A stretch of DNA of 64,000 bases from Gamarada debralockiae (taxonomy: Eukaryota > Ascomycota > Leotiomycetes > Helotiales > Hyphodiscaceae), in assembly GCA_002803225.1 (NCBI GenBank), contig NXFV01000500.1:1-64000 (forward strand), given 5' to 3'. Of the stretch, positions 11,802-24,384 are shown piece by piece. Numbering within the stretch: the stretch's first letter is position 1; each line of letters starts with the position of its first letter. Below the pieces are notes generated by a model that did not search any database, was not told the DNA's origin, and was given only the letters and a program-made list of their open reading frames with translations. The position numbers and the translations under genes were made by a program.

Positions 11802-13064
11802 GTAGTCTGGAGGTTTCTGGGCACCCTTCGGCAAGGAGTGGTCTGGTCGATAGAAAGTAGTTGGATTTGTCGGACTCAAAAAGGAGCATGAAAGGATAAT
11901 AAATTGAACCCATTGTTTCTTTGCTATCCCGTTGCCAATCATCGTAAGTTTTCCGAGGCTGAGAAAAATCACTGGCTGAACCTCACCTCGGATCGTCGGT
12001 GCAACTTACGGCGAGACATCTTAACCGGGGAAATACCGGGAGTTTGCTTGTTTATTTCGGGCCTTTTTGCAACCACTACAATATTTCTTTTGAATACTCA
12101 CAGCCCAGAAGAGACACGGACCAGGTTTCTCTCGAAAATAGCGAGGCTGACGAAAGTTGGTTGGTCGTCAGCGTAAGGCAACCAGCAAGGCGTCCAGTTC
12201 GATCAATGCTGATCTTTCGCCCGAATTGCAGCCTTGCCGGGGCTGCGAATCATGTGGAAGTTCCGTAAGTCATATGAAGCAATTCGTGAGGCCCGTCAGC
12301 CTTGCTGTGGATAACTGGATTCATTTTCAGGAGCATGCATGGCATACTTAAAGGCGCTCGCATTCCCCTTCGTCAAATTGTAAAGCCTAGATTCGGGGAA
12401 TTGCTGCCCAAAGATCCGTTGACTGGGACTTATTTTATATTATGTGTCGGTTTGAGGAAGGTGTACCCTGGTGCCTCGTGGAGACGTGTCTCCTTACAAA
12501 GTGTTGCTGGGGCTGACAGCAGCAATGTCGATTTCCCCGTCAACGCCCTGAAGATATGTGTCCTCTGTGGTCACCTGATTCCGTAACTTGTTCTTGGTAG
12601 CAAGCTCGCGTCCAATACGCGAGTTCAGGGCGATTTGGAGTAATGGATAGCCTGTATTGAAATATCAGATTTCCCTTGGTTCCCTGCTGTTATCAGCATG
12701 GATAGCCATGCATTTGGCCACTCTTTCGAATGCAACTTCGCCGTTCGGAAGCTGCCTCCCTGAAGGATTGGTTAATGTTCAGACGGAGAAAAAGTAACAT
12801 ATCTTTGAATGGTTTCAGATGAGTGGATCCGTACGCCTTGTACAGCTAGAAGCTCGCTTTGGGTATCAAGTGTCTGGTGACCAGAACCGTGAGGCCCCAC
12901 CCTATCTCCCAAGTTGTACATATAGAACATCGTGGCCCGTCGTCGTAAGTGCAGGTTAAAAGTCCAGAACGGTCCATTGAAATGGTATCTGAATGCGCAT
13001 AACTCCTCAACTCTGCTCTCTGCTTCTCACCTGAATTTGGCCGAGGTTGCCTGCATGTCGGGTC
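11802..13064. other. Decayed sequence downstream of the GNAT relic
   Basis: Fragments with coding look, such as SFPRLRKITG and SPRIVGATYGETS near 11945-12020, alternate with stops in all + frames. They may be the tail of the GNAT gene or of a second lost gene. The 300-bp frame 12302-12586 has no recognisable motif. No function is assigned. Confidence 0.3.
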
Positions 13065-13848
13065 ATGACGGACCAAAATTATCCGGATAAGGGCGGTTGG
13101 ATCGTCGGTGTCGAGACCACTGTAAATGGGTGTGGAGGGTCGTATGCAGAAGACCAAGGGGAAGCCTCACATCTCACTGATGACGATTCACGGAGCTCAA
13201 CTCATTCCAGCGGCTCCAATATGGAAGAGGACGTCGAGGAACCGAACGCCACCGAAGGCTCTGAAAAGTAAGTACCCTCTTTCAAAACCCGATGTATTGA
13301 CTGACTGTTGCCTTGAAAGCGCCTCACTAGACTTAGGTGACACGAATGAGCCTTTGCCGCCGGGTTATTATTCTGGAGAAATCTATACTCACTCTCCGCC
13401 GTCAAGTGACCAGGGAAGGAAGAAGCGGTTGAAGAGGGCCACCTATGCCAACGACACCCCTCCTTCATCGCCCGCTTCCATGCCGGCAAGTGACCCAGAG
13501 GATGTCGTTCCCGGCCTGGATATGCCCCGAACGGATGATGAAACCCTCAAAATGGACAACCTCAGAGCTCTTTTCCCTGACTGGTCCGAGGAAGAACTCG
13601 AGAATATGATGCCCACTTGCGAACGTTATAGAGATCTAGCCTAGGCGCGGATCCTCGACCCTAATGACTCCGTCACTCAGGACTAAGAATTCCAGGACTT
13701 TATGCATGGCCAACAGGACGCGCCGGACGCGGAAATCGACAGATACGTCCACCGTAATCGAAACCAGCCGATAAAGGAGACGAACCAGAATGACTTGGAC
13801 GATTTTCTTTTCTCTTTTGCATGGGGACCTTTGGACTGGAATGAATAA
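13065..13848 (+). pseudogene. CUE-like acidic protein gene with two in-frame stops
   Basis: Exon 1 is 13065-13267, the intron 13268-13319 (GTAAGT to AAAG), and exon 2 starts at 13320; frames join cleanly. The annotated-style product would end at TAG 13642-13644 (175 aa). The same frame then runs on with coding composition: 13 codons to TAA at 13684-13686, then 53 more codons to a final TAA at 13846-13848. TAG and TAA both fit a CAG/CAA (Gln) codon changed by one C-to-T step. The first stop falls inside a segment that resembles a CUE ubiquitin-binding helix bundle (LRALFPDWSEEELENMM...), so the truncated protein would lose it. The CUE call is tentative. The rest is acidic, Pro/Ser-rich and probably disordered. 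Confidence 0.5.
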
Positions 13849-16800
13849 TGATATAACAATGATGTATGAAAAGTTTCCTTGGTGCGATCATCTGTATAAC
13901 TCTCGTTTAGACAGCCGGCGGTGGCGGGACAAGGTTGAATGAAGGTCGTCGGCCTCGGCCCCAGCCTTGCGCTTTGTGACCAGGGGGGGCGTACTGGAGT
14001 GGAGTTCTCTTTGAAATTTTGCTGGGTGCTTGATTTCATGTACATTCGTTATGTCGATGAGTCTTCGCTTGGTGTACAAGTCGTGCAGCATTTTAGTCTT
14101 TTTCTCCCTACCTGTGATTCTGTCAGTATTTATTACGGTCGTTGTCTTCATAAAAATACATACACTCGCTTATCTAGGGCAAAGTATTTGATTGATTTTT
14201 GGGAATGACTGCAAGGTAAGTTTTTTCGTGAGGCAAATTCGATTCTGCGAGGGGTAATCGCCCCCAAGATATTCAAACCAGTTGGGCAGCAATCAGTATC
14301 GTGACTTGATTTTTGCCAACACACTCCCGCAGATGACCCACGCCATCACGCAAACTTTCTTTATCCATATACAAATCTTCGTCGCATAAAATTAAGTGGG
14401 GGATACACCACGTGCTTCAAGCCAGTCTCATTTTTCTTGGCTTATTCGTATAATTCGTCCGATCTTTGTCAAGTGACAGCTTCCTCCAAAGCGTGGCTGT
14501 CGGTGCGACGTCTCTCGATGCCTGATGACTTTATGCTAAACAACATTTTATCAGAGGAAAAACGTCTTCATCAACACCCCAACATTCATTCACTTTACTT
14601 CCTTGTGTCCACTCAGTATGCCCGGCTTGCGCCACAAACCCGGGGCATGGTATAATCATTAGCAAAAGCGATAAAGACTGTGTTACAGTACTCTTAACGC
14701 GAAGGCCAATTGGTATATTCATCACACGATATCGAATGGTCGGGCTTCTAACTCTGCACCTTACGCTGGCGAATTTGTAGTGAGTGAGTTGTCGACAACG
14801 AGGATTGAATCTAGTGCATGAGCGCTGCTATTTTGACAACCTGCCCTTGAGACCCGCAAACGACTCGGGAATCTCCGAAGATTTCACTGCGAGCCGCATG
14901 CTGACCGAGCCGATCAACGACAAGCCCTTCACATACCATCTAACCGATCTTTCATCTCTGCCAGGGGCTAGCCTCCCAGCCCGACTTACACTTGCATACC
15001 GCGAGCCAGAGAAAGAGACCTGTTAATTAAAACGTTATTTTTCAACAGGAATTGACTGCAAATATTCTACAGCCCAGCAGATAGGAACTGTTGGGTACCT
15101 CGATCGTTAGACCTGCAGGATGCTGCCACAACTCCAAGGTACCAGGTGCCAACGCAACCAGAAGATCAACGGGAAATTTCAGCCCCGAGTACGGTTCGAA
15201 CACCCAATGGTACCTTCTTACCCATACATTTACACGACAAGAGAAGATAAAATGATTAGGAGTCCCAAGATGAGCTCTGGGAGCCGGGAATTGGGAACTG
15301 GAAACAACAAGACATCTAATTGACGGTGAGTTTTCCGCAAAGCAAGAGCTGACAGCGCTAATGACGACATTAAATACACTTCGGAAATTATGACAGTGGA
15401 GAACAACGAGACGGTGGCTGTGCTCAGGGCTCTGTGATTAGCAGTGCCCTGCTTGAAGAAACTATCAGCACTGGCATCGCAGCTAGTGACAAGGCATGGC
15501 CATTCTCTGCGGGCGAAAGTTGTGATAAAGACAGCCAAAAGTAGGCCTCTACCCCCATTCCCCAATGATGCCATCCGCTGATGAGTTTTACGCAGTCTCC
15601 CCATCTCACCAGCCAGAACTTATCTCGGTAAGGAGATGGACCGATGCAGTTGAAGAATGGGAAAACGCCACTTGGATGCAAGATGAAGTTGCACTTTGCA
15701 CGGAAAAGACCTCATAGACCACTTTCAGGGCTCAGAAGGAATGGTGTCGACTTCAGATATGAAAATCTGCTCAGCAGCTCTTGGACTTTGCGCGGTACGC
15801 CTAGACGAGTAGAATAGGTTTGTTCTGATTTTGAAACAGCTTCGCTATCATTTCTGCTGTCCAAAGGTGGGAGTTCAAAATCGTTCGAATTTGGATGAAC
15901 GACTTGAACCCAAACCCCATTGAGCCTCTGGCCACTCTGAAACGTGACCAGAAGCTCTTGATAGGTTCGCACATACCATGTGGTCAATCAATGACAAGCT
16001 AGATCCCAAGGGCCGAGTCAAGATGACAAACCGGCACCGACACCACTTGGTGTAACTCGCAGAGCCCCAAATTATGACCGAGCTGTAAGGCAAAGATATG
16101 TGAATGTCTTCGAAAGAGCAAACTTCAGTCAAAAAGCAAGGTCAGCGTGCATGTAATCATGCACGTCGCGGGACTCACCAAAATTTTTGGCGCTTGTGCT
16201 TTAGATTTGAGGGAATTATTGCCCAACTTAAGCCAGATTCCAACTAAAAACATTGTTTACTACCAGTGTTCGCTCAATATCTTCGAACGTGGCTGTGGCG
16301 TGCGCGGCTTCTGAGGGATTTTGAACCCTTGCTAGGTGTTGCAAAGACACAGTCCTATCACATTCTGCCGGTCTCAACCTTCCATTCGGCAACTCGAGAA
16401 TCTTAGCACATATAGGGTCGCCATACTCCCAAAAGAAGCAGGTTTCGCTTTCACAACCTCAAAATGAATTCTGCTCCTCTCACACACGAAATTCACTTTC
16501 GATGATTTGGGAAAAGCCCTAAGCCGTCATTGGTCCTCAGACCACCCAAATCACTGCTATGTGTGGCGCGAGAGTAACGAGAAACACTTTGCAGAAGCTG
16601 GTTCAATGATGACTGCGAATGGCAGTCAACATTGCCGGGGATTCGCACGGGTAGTTGAAGCAAATCAATGGCTAACGTGTAAGTGCTGTAAGAGCATTCT
16701 GTCCAAGGATGACTACGAGCTCGAGTTGGCTGCCTATCCAATCGAACTTCGAGCTTGAGAGGATGATAGACCCTGCTTTTCTCTCGTTTCCACTGCTGTT

Positions 16801-16954
16801 GGGCCTTTCCTAAAGCTACCGGCACCCATTCCCCAGAGGGGATGAGCATTGCACACTTTGAACCGAGCATTTAGCAAGACGTAATATCAGTCACCAAGAT
16901 AGTGAGTCCATCTCTGACTCCTCAATTCAAACTGCTAACGACAGATATAGACAT
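13849..16954. other. Gene-poor interval
   Basis: Only short frames on both strands (for example 14437-14655, 14784-15026, 15230-15604 and 15712-16132), none with a recognisable domain or clear splice structure. 14784-15026 has fairly coding-like composition but no start or partner exon that I could support. A perfect 8-bp inverted repeat with a TAAT loop lies at 16146-16165. The last 60 bp hold a probable 5'-UTR intron (GTGAGT near 16901 to CTAACGACAG) of the next gene. Confidence 0.4.
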
Positions 16955-17384
16955 ATGGCCGCCATTCAACAACAGGGTGCGAAATACAATGCGGATGGGA
17001 CGGCTAAAAATCTCCTGCATGAAGATACCGCCGTCCCAGGCAGCGAGGTCTGGAGCACAGCAACCAACTTTGGCGGTGCAATTAACAACGCCGGTAGAGT
17101 TCCCACCAATGACACTTTCCAAGCGACTGCCAGGTAAGGAGTTCGCCAATACAGCAGAGCCACCATCTCTATGGAATACTAATTGATGATGGTTTGTCCT
17201 TAGCAACGGTCAAGGTCACAGCCTCTCAGCGGCACTTGCACAGTATGCCAAAGCACCAGCCCAATGGACGTACGCTTTCGAGCGTCATGAGCTGATTGTG
17301 TCCTGGATGGAGAAGAATTCTCCAATCGTTGAAGAAAGTTTGGAGAATGCAAACACGGAAAATAGGACGCGTTTCAGCAGGTAG
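16955..17384 (+). CDS. Small soluble protein, function unknown
   Basis: Two exons, 16955-17133 and 17204-17384, with a 70-nt intron (GTAAGG to CTTAG) join in frame to 119 aa. The Met at 16955 follows a probable 5'-UTR intron. There is no signal peptide or membrane segment. The N-terminal half is Gly/Asn/Thr-rich, the middle has a Trp-containing segment and the C-terminal 25 residues are acidic-amphipathic (WMEKNSPIVEESLENANTEN). No family is recognised. The consistent splice phases make it likely to be a real gene. Confidence 0.5.
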
Positions 17385-17764
17385 CAGTGCACTTGCACAG
17401 TGGAGGGAAACGCGGCGGAAAGGGAGCGAAGTTGCACCGCCAGCGAGGCCACGGAAGTTAGGTCCTCGGTAACGTTGCTGTTTGCTTTGGGCAGTTCAAA
17501 TTTCACATGGGGAGAGGAAGGAGGTCATGTTCATACCACATTATTCTCAGCCTATAGAGGCAAAGGCTATTTACCCTATCATCCTATGTTCGTTTACGCT
17601 TCGGCAATGCCATGCCTTATTTTTGCTTTTATTCCATGATATCATAACTCCCTTCCATATCCACAACAGTCCGCCCCAGAGTCCTAGCATATGCACTTCA
17701 GGATATCCATAGCTCATCAAGAAAATATGCAAGCCAGTCCTAATCCATACATGAATGAGAATAA

Positions 17765-20700
17765 TCATAACTCGAGACTCTCCTCTCGCGGCTGCCTTCG
17801 CGCAGGAATATCAGACATGTCGTCGTCGTTGGAGCTAATCGCACCGGCATCTACATCTTCGTCAGGATAGCCATTCGAATAGATTGGCGAGCCAAACTTG
17901 TTGAAGGTCCTGCCTCGTACAGGCGTATCGAGATCGGGGCTGCCTTCTGCATGATAGTCGTTGATGCGTCCGCCACCCAGGTCAAAATCCTCGTCATCAT
18001 ATGCTTCATCATCAAGGTCATCGACTGCAACAGGGCCGCCGGTTGTGGTGTAGGTTTGTTCGTGGTCGACGTCCATTTTATCCCCATTGACACCGTTGAC
18101 AAGAGGCTCCTCGTCATCACTGGAATCTTCAACCACTTTCTCTTCGCTGAGAGCTTGGTTTCGCTTGGATTTCCGTACGACACGCTTGCCGGTTGCTTTT
18201 GGCGTGCGTTTGATTGATTGGAAGCTCTGGACCACATCTTCGCCAATATCAACGCTCGTACTCTCGCCTTGGCTATTCGTAGTCTCTTGTGACTCTCCTT
18301 CCTTCAGCATGCGATCCCGAAGTTTTCGGCTCCCAACAGTTGAGGCCTCCTCAGCTCCACTGTCCGCATCCTGGGATTGATCTTGTTTGCGTCCCCGAGT
18401 ATTCCGTTTCTTCGGCGTACTCGGACCTTCCCCGTTATCCTTTTTGCCACGTCGACTACCAGACTTTGTCTTCGTCGCATTTGGATTTTCGTACTTCAGG
18501 AAGACCTCAATAGGTAAATCATAGCCATCGGGCTCATCTGGGACAGCGGTCTCAAAGACATCCACCAAATGTGCAACGACATCCTTGAAATCCATATCTT
18601 CATGACCGGGTACACGGTCCTTGAGTTTGCGAAAGCAGTACTTCCAGGCCATCCGCTTGCCCTGACCATTGAGGTTATCTTTAATAGTTTGCCACGGTAT
18701 CTTGCCTTCACGTGCAGCTCCACTATCTCGAATTGCACGTAGAAGTATAAGCTTCTCTTCGGCAGAGAATAGTCTGGCCTGAAGAGCGGCTTCTTCCAAT
18801 CGCCACGATTGGCTGATTGGCATTTTGGCAACTGGGTCATCCACATAAGTCTCCTCTCTGTCTTTGAGCTTCTTCCACTTATTGCGGCATTGGAGTCTGC
18901 TTCTGGTGCGGCCCATGAGCTCCGAGACTTTCTGCCAGTCAATGAGAGTTTCTTCGTCCAACAAAGTTCCCTGATCTTCGCTCAAGCGGTTCTTTTCCCG
19001 AGCCACCTTTATGCATTTCTTCACAGCTGCTCTCAGGTACTCTTCCTCCTCCATGTCCCAAGCATCCTTCTTCAAAGTATCTCCACAGACCAGATAATTT
19101 CTCCAACGATCGCGGACATCTTCGGGGAAGCGATTCAAGGTCTCGCCAATCAGCTTCCACTTGCCCGGATGTTCGTCATACGTTCTCCTGAGCTCATCGT
19201 CTTGTTCCTCTGTCCAGGCGCCTCGGGCTTCAAAGTTGTGGAATTTCCTTCTGCAGGTGTTTTGGACACTTCGGCGGGGAATTCCTGGCCCAACCTCATC
19301 GCAAATGGCCTTCCACATTTTTGCGGCGACTTTCTGCTGGGCGTCGGATTGAATGAGTTCGTTCATTTGAAATTGCGTGATGTTACAAAGTTCTCTGTAG
19401 GATTCGACGGCGGATGATATTGCATCGACTTCGTCCGCTGACAATTTTCCTTTCGAAAACGGTGTTGCGCACACCCCATTTTCTTTATTCTTGGGAGTTT
19501 TCGGCGTCTTCGCCTTTGATTTGGCAGGCGTAGGTCGGGATTTTGTACCTGGAGTAGAGTTCGAGGGACCAGGTTCATCGACAGGCAGACGACGCTTTCG
19601 GCCACTCGATTTTGGCGCAGTCCGTTCAAGTTCTGGGCTGGCTGGTTCTTCCGGGTCTGGGACAAAAAGGGACCAGTCGCATTCATCACCGCCGTCAGGA
19701 TCAACGGGGTTGTTGACGGCGTTCCATGAAGGTCTAGGCACTCTGCTGGACTGTGAATTTGATGGGAGTTCCGGTTCTGGTGAGGCGCGATTGGTTTCTT
19801 CCCAGAGTTTGGTGGCCATTTCAGCTAGGGAAGTAGGCGACTGATCTGACGGTAGAAATCCCATAGCTCTCAGATCTCGACCTGGAGGTCCCTTGACCTT
19901 TCCACGTTTTGTCCTCTTATTTGATCCCTGGCTCACTGGCTCATCGACAGCCTTTCTCTTGCCAAGGGCCTTCTTGGAAGGTCGCTTGGGTTCCTCTTGT
20001 TCTACATCTTCGCCATTCACAGGTTCGGCAGAGGCGATCGGTCTAGCATCTCTCTGAAGCTGAGATGATGTTATGAGGTTAGCTTCCTGAGTATCGGGCT
20101 CAGTGTGTGCGCGTGGGAGGTGAGCAGGTGTGAGTGGTTGATGTAGCTTAGCAGCCGAATCGTTGTCGTCTTCTTGTGGCTTCTCCGTGGACCCATCTGA
20201 TGTTCTTCGCGATTTCTTCGCCTTCTTTATTCTCTGAGGAAGTTCCAACAAGTCGGACACCAGCATATCTTGAATCAGGGCCTCAGCTCCGTCGTCGACT
20301 ATCTCGGGTTCTGGCTCTGGATCTGGTTTGAGTGCTTGGCGCAACTTCCTAGGCTTGACGTGTTTGACCGTCTTGCGTGGTTTGCTTGCCGCATTTAATA
20401 GAATCGCAGCCTCATCACCCTCTTCAACCTCCGCTCCAGCGTCGTCTTCTGACAGCACCGCTGCCTTCAACTCCGGAACTCGTTTTCTCTCAGGTGCCGC
20501 ACCATTGGCCTTTCTTGAACGCTTTGCCGCTGGCGGATCCTTCACCATAAGTTCCTTATCCGCAGACGGTCCTTCAAAATGTCCGTTGGTCGCAGATTCG
20601 CCAACAACGTTCAGCAAGGAGTTTTCTTCTAGCGAATTGTAGTCTCCCAACTGTGGCGTCTCAACCTCCAAATCTTCCCCAAGATCCCTGCTCTTTCTCT

Positions 20701-21153
20701 TTTTCTTCTTCTTCTTCTTCTTCGGTTTATCTTCTTTTGACGTCGTGTCATTCGAAGGACCCTCCCCACCTAGCTCCTCCGCATCCCCAAGCCCCTCCCA
20801 GGCATCATGATTCTGCGTCTCGTCATCCCTCTCCTGTTCCGCGTTCTCTTCCATTCCGTGCATGTGATTCGCACAGCTTTCTTCTTGCGGACCTAAGCAA
20901 CCAAGATACAGTCAGTATTGACTTCTGCGAACTTCTCATCCGCAACATGCAAAGGCCGAAACTCACTTATGCCATCACTGTTTTCTTCCACTTTCACAGT
21001 GGGAGTTTTCTGCGACGATGAGTTCCACAGGCGACTGAACAGGTCCATCGTGTGTGCATGTGTTGGAAAGTGGTGTTCATTCCAGCTATCAATCGCGGTG
21101 TCACGAAATTTCGAGAGGACGCGATTTCTAAAATCGAGGCTGGAATCCTTCAT
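17765..21153 (-). CDS. Myb-domain DNA-binding protein, Reb1/TTF1-like Pol I termination factor
   Basis: A short first exon (21153-20967) is joined over a 74-nt intron (20893-20966, GTGAGT to TTAG) to a 3.1-kb exon. The codon split over the junction fits, giving 1104 aa. The N-terminal 500 residues are charged and low-complexity, with polylysine blocks typical of nuclear proteins. Residues about 600-830 hold consecutive Myb/SANT-like units: GAWTEEQDDELRR, KDAWDMEEEEYLRAAV, DWQKVSELMGRTRSRLQCRNKW and FSAEEKLILLRAI...YCFRKLKDRV. This order is that of fungal Reb1/Nsi1 and animal TTF-1, which bind rDNA terminators, stop RNA polymerase I and block replication forks. The C-terminus is acidic. The exact paralogue is not proven, but the Myb architecture is clear. 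Confidence 0.85.
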
Positions 21154-21447
21154 GCCTGAATTTCAAGGCTGCAACCCCCACCTTCCTTAATTGCAGCCTC
21201 GTCAACAAGCTTGCACTTGTCCTTTTCCTCTCATATAACTAGCGATCAGCTACAGAAATTATGGGATCAGGAGGTATTGATCATTCCCATACATTTCGTT
21301 GGTTAAGGACATGCACTTTGAACGGCTCCTGGGGACATTGAGCTGGCGGAATTCAATCGCTGAAGCAGCGCTCCCAGACGGAGCGATTCGGAGCCACGTG
21401 TTTGCTTATCCTGAGATTTCTAAGAAGCATCTGCGAAGGAAGTCACT

Positions 21448-23203
21448 ATGTCTTCTACACCTTCCGAACAGCTATGCAAAGCATGCTCCGGCATCAGCAG
21501 AAAGGGTCTACAAGGCCTGAAGGATCCCCCCCTTCCCCCACAAAAAAAAACAAGATGTCTGGAGTGTTCTTATCTCTGCAGAGTCCTGCAACGGCTTCTA
21601 CGAGTCATCCAGAGAAATTTTGACCGGGATGTGCGTGGGAAAACACCTGATAGTTGGTTCTACCCAAACTCTCCGCTCATGTTGAAACACTTGGTTTCTT
21701 ACGTGAATCTCTTTGCGTTCGGCTCACGATTTTGATGCGATCTGGGTCTACAAAGGTCTCCGCCGTTAAGGGGGACGGGCGTTCTGATTTGTTGAGCGTC
21801 CGGGAAGACAATGAATTAGGGTTAGGGAAGCTTTCGTTGTTCGTTAAAAATGATGAGTTCCCTTTTTGGTCTTAGCGGATGCAAGGCTGATCCGACTCTG
21901 TGGCCCAACCTTATGGTCTGTACACTGGGCGCGTGCTTGATTCCAAATTTGATTGGGATGACACTTTAACGGTCATTAGTCAGTGGCTGGAGGATGGTTT
22001 GGAGAATCATCACTGTGGCGATGGGCTGTCCTCTCGTGACCATACTGGGCTTGTCTGCCACAAGAGTGATAAATGTTAGGCTTGATTCAGGAAGTACTGC
22101 CATTCGACTGGTGGAAACGAACGGCCAACGTGGGGACTATGTTACCCTCAGTCATTGCTGTATGTTATTGGAGGATTAACCACTTCCTTTTCGTAGCCTT
22201 CCCATGGGCTCTTCTACTTGCCTCAGGTGTAGATGCTCTAAGTCTCTATCTAGCGGAGAAACTTACTGACCCTACTTTAAATAGGGGGTATTGTCAGACC
22301 GTTGATCACTACCAAGCATAATCTTTCTGGGCACCTTGGGAAATCCCATTTGAGATGTTGCCCCTTATTTTTCAGCATGCTCTGTCTTTGATAAGGCTGT
22401 TAAACATTCAGTATTTATGGATCGATTCACTATGCGTAGTCCAGGACGATCTGGATGATTGGCTCAGAGAATCCGAGAGAATGTCATCCGCATATGAAAA
22501 TGCATATTTCAACATCGCAGCCACCGCCGCCGTGGACAGTTTCAAAGACTTCCTCAGACAGAAGAGAAATTGGCCTTACTATGAGAATTTGTGATAAGAC
22601 TGACGTTTTTGCTTATGACTACGGTGATTTTTACGACGATGTAGAACTAGGCGTACTCAATACGCGAGCTTGGGTATTGCAAGAGCGATTACTACCCAAA
22701 CGGACCATTCACTTCACACCAGGGCAGATATACTGGGAATGCGGCGAAGGGTTCAGACGGAAAGCGGTGAGATCAAAAGGTCCACGGAGAATGCCATGTT
22801 CAGGGCACTCAAGGACAATGCAAAGATTGAAGTGATGCCGCCAGCGTGGTACAGGATTGTTGAGAAGTACACAGATCTCAAGCTGACTAAAAAGAGAGAC
22901 AAGCTTGTTGCGTTGACTGGAATAATAACGAAATTCCAAGAGCGCACGAATCAACAGTACCATGCAGGATTATGGCTTGGCGAACTCTACAGACGCTTGC
23001 TGTGGTTTAATCCTGGGGCAACGTCACGCTCGACATCCTATCGAGCTCCATCCTGGAGCGTATGGACAAGTTCTCATTTTCACCCTTTCATCCACCGCTT
23101 AGTCTCTTACCATTCTTCTCGAGACGTTTCCATTTTTCCCAGAGAACTCCTTTCAATCCAGTTTTACCTACCAAGAAATAAGACTGATTTTGCGAGCATC
23201 TAG
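21448..23203 (+). pseudogene. HET-domain (heterokaryon incompatibility) pseudogene
   Basis: Pieces of one HET-family protein lie in order but in different frames. The start (21448) has a C-x2-C type opening. Next is a WLEDG...H-x2-C stretch near 21985. The first HET block (RLVETNGQRGDYVTLSHC) ends near 22160. The second block, with IPFEMLPLIFQHA and LWIDSLCVVQDDLDDW, covers 22340-22560. The third block, LNTRAWVLQERLLPKRTIHF, is near 22655-22720, and the C-terminal region runs to 23203. At least four frameshifts plus scrambled sequence around 22170-22330 rule out a working product. HET proteins trigger non-self recognition and cell death after hyphal fusion and often decay. The flanking Reb1 gene is divergent and intact. 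Confidence 0.8.
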
Positions 23204-23822
23204 TAGGCTTCTTGTGAAGGTCCATTAAGATTCCTCATACCTTCACGTGCCTCCTATCAACCATTGAGTCCCATCACGTCAGGTGCGGCACCAAGCCTAC
23301 AGGGAATAACGGCTGTACTGAGTTCTCAGTTTTGGATATTTGCTTAGCGCTACGAAAAGCATGAGGCCTTGGGGAATCAGAGATGGATGGTTGGTTATCG
23401 TCGACTAAATTACGTCGTTGTACTTCAATTCTGCCGATTCTGAGGGAGTAATCAAGGAGTCGGGGGGCTTCAGATCCCTCCATCGACTTTCCTATGTGCT
23501 ACTACTCCGAGAAACAGGCCATAAGCCCGCCGATGGACCGGTTGAGTACGAAAGTCTTGGATTGGGAGTGATTGAGGTGAAAGGCTGGTTCGACCAATCG
23601 CCCCACCGGCTCATCTCCATCATATGACGATCTGGCACGCAAGATGAGTATATGGGGTCACGATAAGAATGAGAGGAACATTGCATAACAGTCACTCGCT
23701 TGGTGGGAGAGATTCAAGCCAGGGACCTGGCAGGAATTCCAACCATTCAAAGACATAATTCAAAAGATTGCTCTGTGATGATCTGAATCTTTCGCCAAGG
23801 AATGAGCGGTTCGCAGTGAGGA
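23204..23822. other. Intergenic; no supported gene
   Basis: Downstream of the HET relic. Short overlapping frames at 23274-23695 lie on both strands and none shows a motif. This interval could be the far 3' end of the HET gene, but I cannot trace it. Confidence 0.4.
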
Positions 23823-24042
23823 CCACCAGGGGTTGACAAGTCTGTCCGGACACTCGAATAATTCGCACCCGTATTTTCTCTACCAGCCACATCAACTAAA
23901 TAATTGAAAGTAGATGGAAGTGTAGAGCAAATTGCAATGAATAATTCTCTCAATTCAGAATTTTTAATTTGTGTTGTGCTGAAAAGTTAAAAACAGGGCT
24001 GTACTTTTTAGGTGTCCGGGCAGACTTGTCAACCCCTGGTGG
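23823..24042. mobile_element. 220-bp inverted-repeat element (MITE-like)
   Basis: The 32-bp left arm (23823-23854, beginning CCACCAGGGGTTGACAAG) is repeated as reverse complement at 24011-24042 with two mismatches. Between them is about 155 bp of AT-rich non-coding DNA. A terminal inverted repeat this long with a short non-coding core is the form of a miniature inverted-repeat transposable element. A 2-bp GA follows or precedes both ends, which could be a target duplication or chance. The family is not recognised; the CAGGGGTTG core is loosely hAT-like, but no 8-bp duplication was found. Confidence 0.7.
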
Positions 24043-24384
24043 GACGGATTGATTTTATTCCATTTTATTGCAGTTACTCTTTACATCTACAAAATGAGTT
24101 CCGCAGCTCATAAAGCAAGCACCATTGGGTATCATCCTTTCATCTTCAAGCAAGAGCGCCCATTCCAATGCACCAAAAGCAATTCCGGGTATCTTCCTTC
24201 TAACCTTTACAACATAAAGCAATTCTCGTGTCATCCATTCCCTCTACAAGTGCAACTCATCCACAGCTCAATAATGAGCCAGCTAGACGCCATAAAACTC
24301 CTCATATTGAACAATCTCTTCCCGAAAACACACACATCTCTTTCCAGTTCATCCCCTCCATTTTCAACTTCTTCTCTCTAGTAC

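Noticed and set aside
15190..15205. tRNA B-box-like GGTTCGAACA
   Set aside because: No matching T-stem, A box, anticodon arm or acceptor stem around it.
18809..20642. + strand frames of 104-202 codons
   Set aside because: Antisense shadows of the long Reb1-like exon, Ser/Leu-rich as expected from reverse reading of Glu/Lys-rich codons.
23580..23600. Second B-box-like GGTTCGACCA
   Set aside because: The flanks do not fold as a tRNA cloverleaf.
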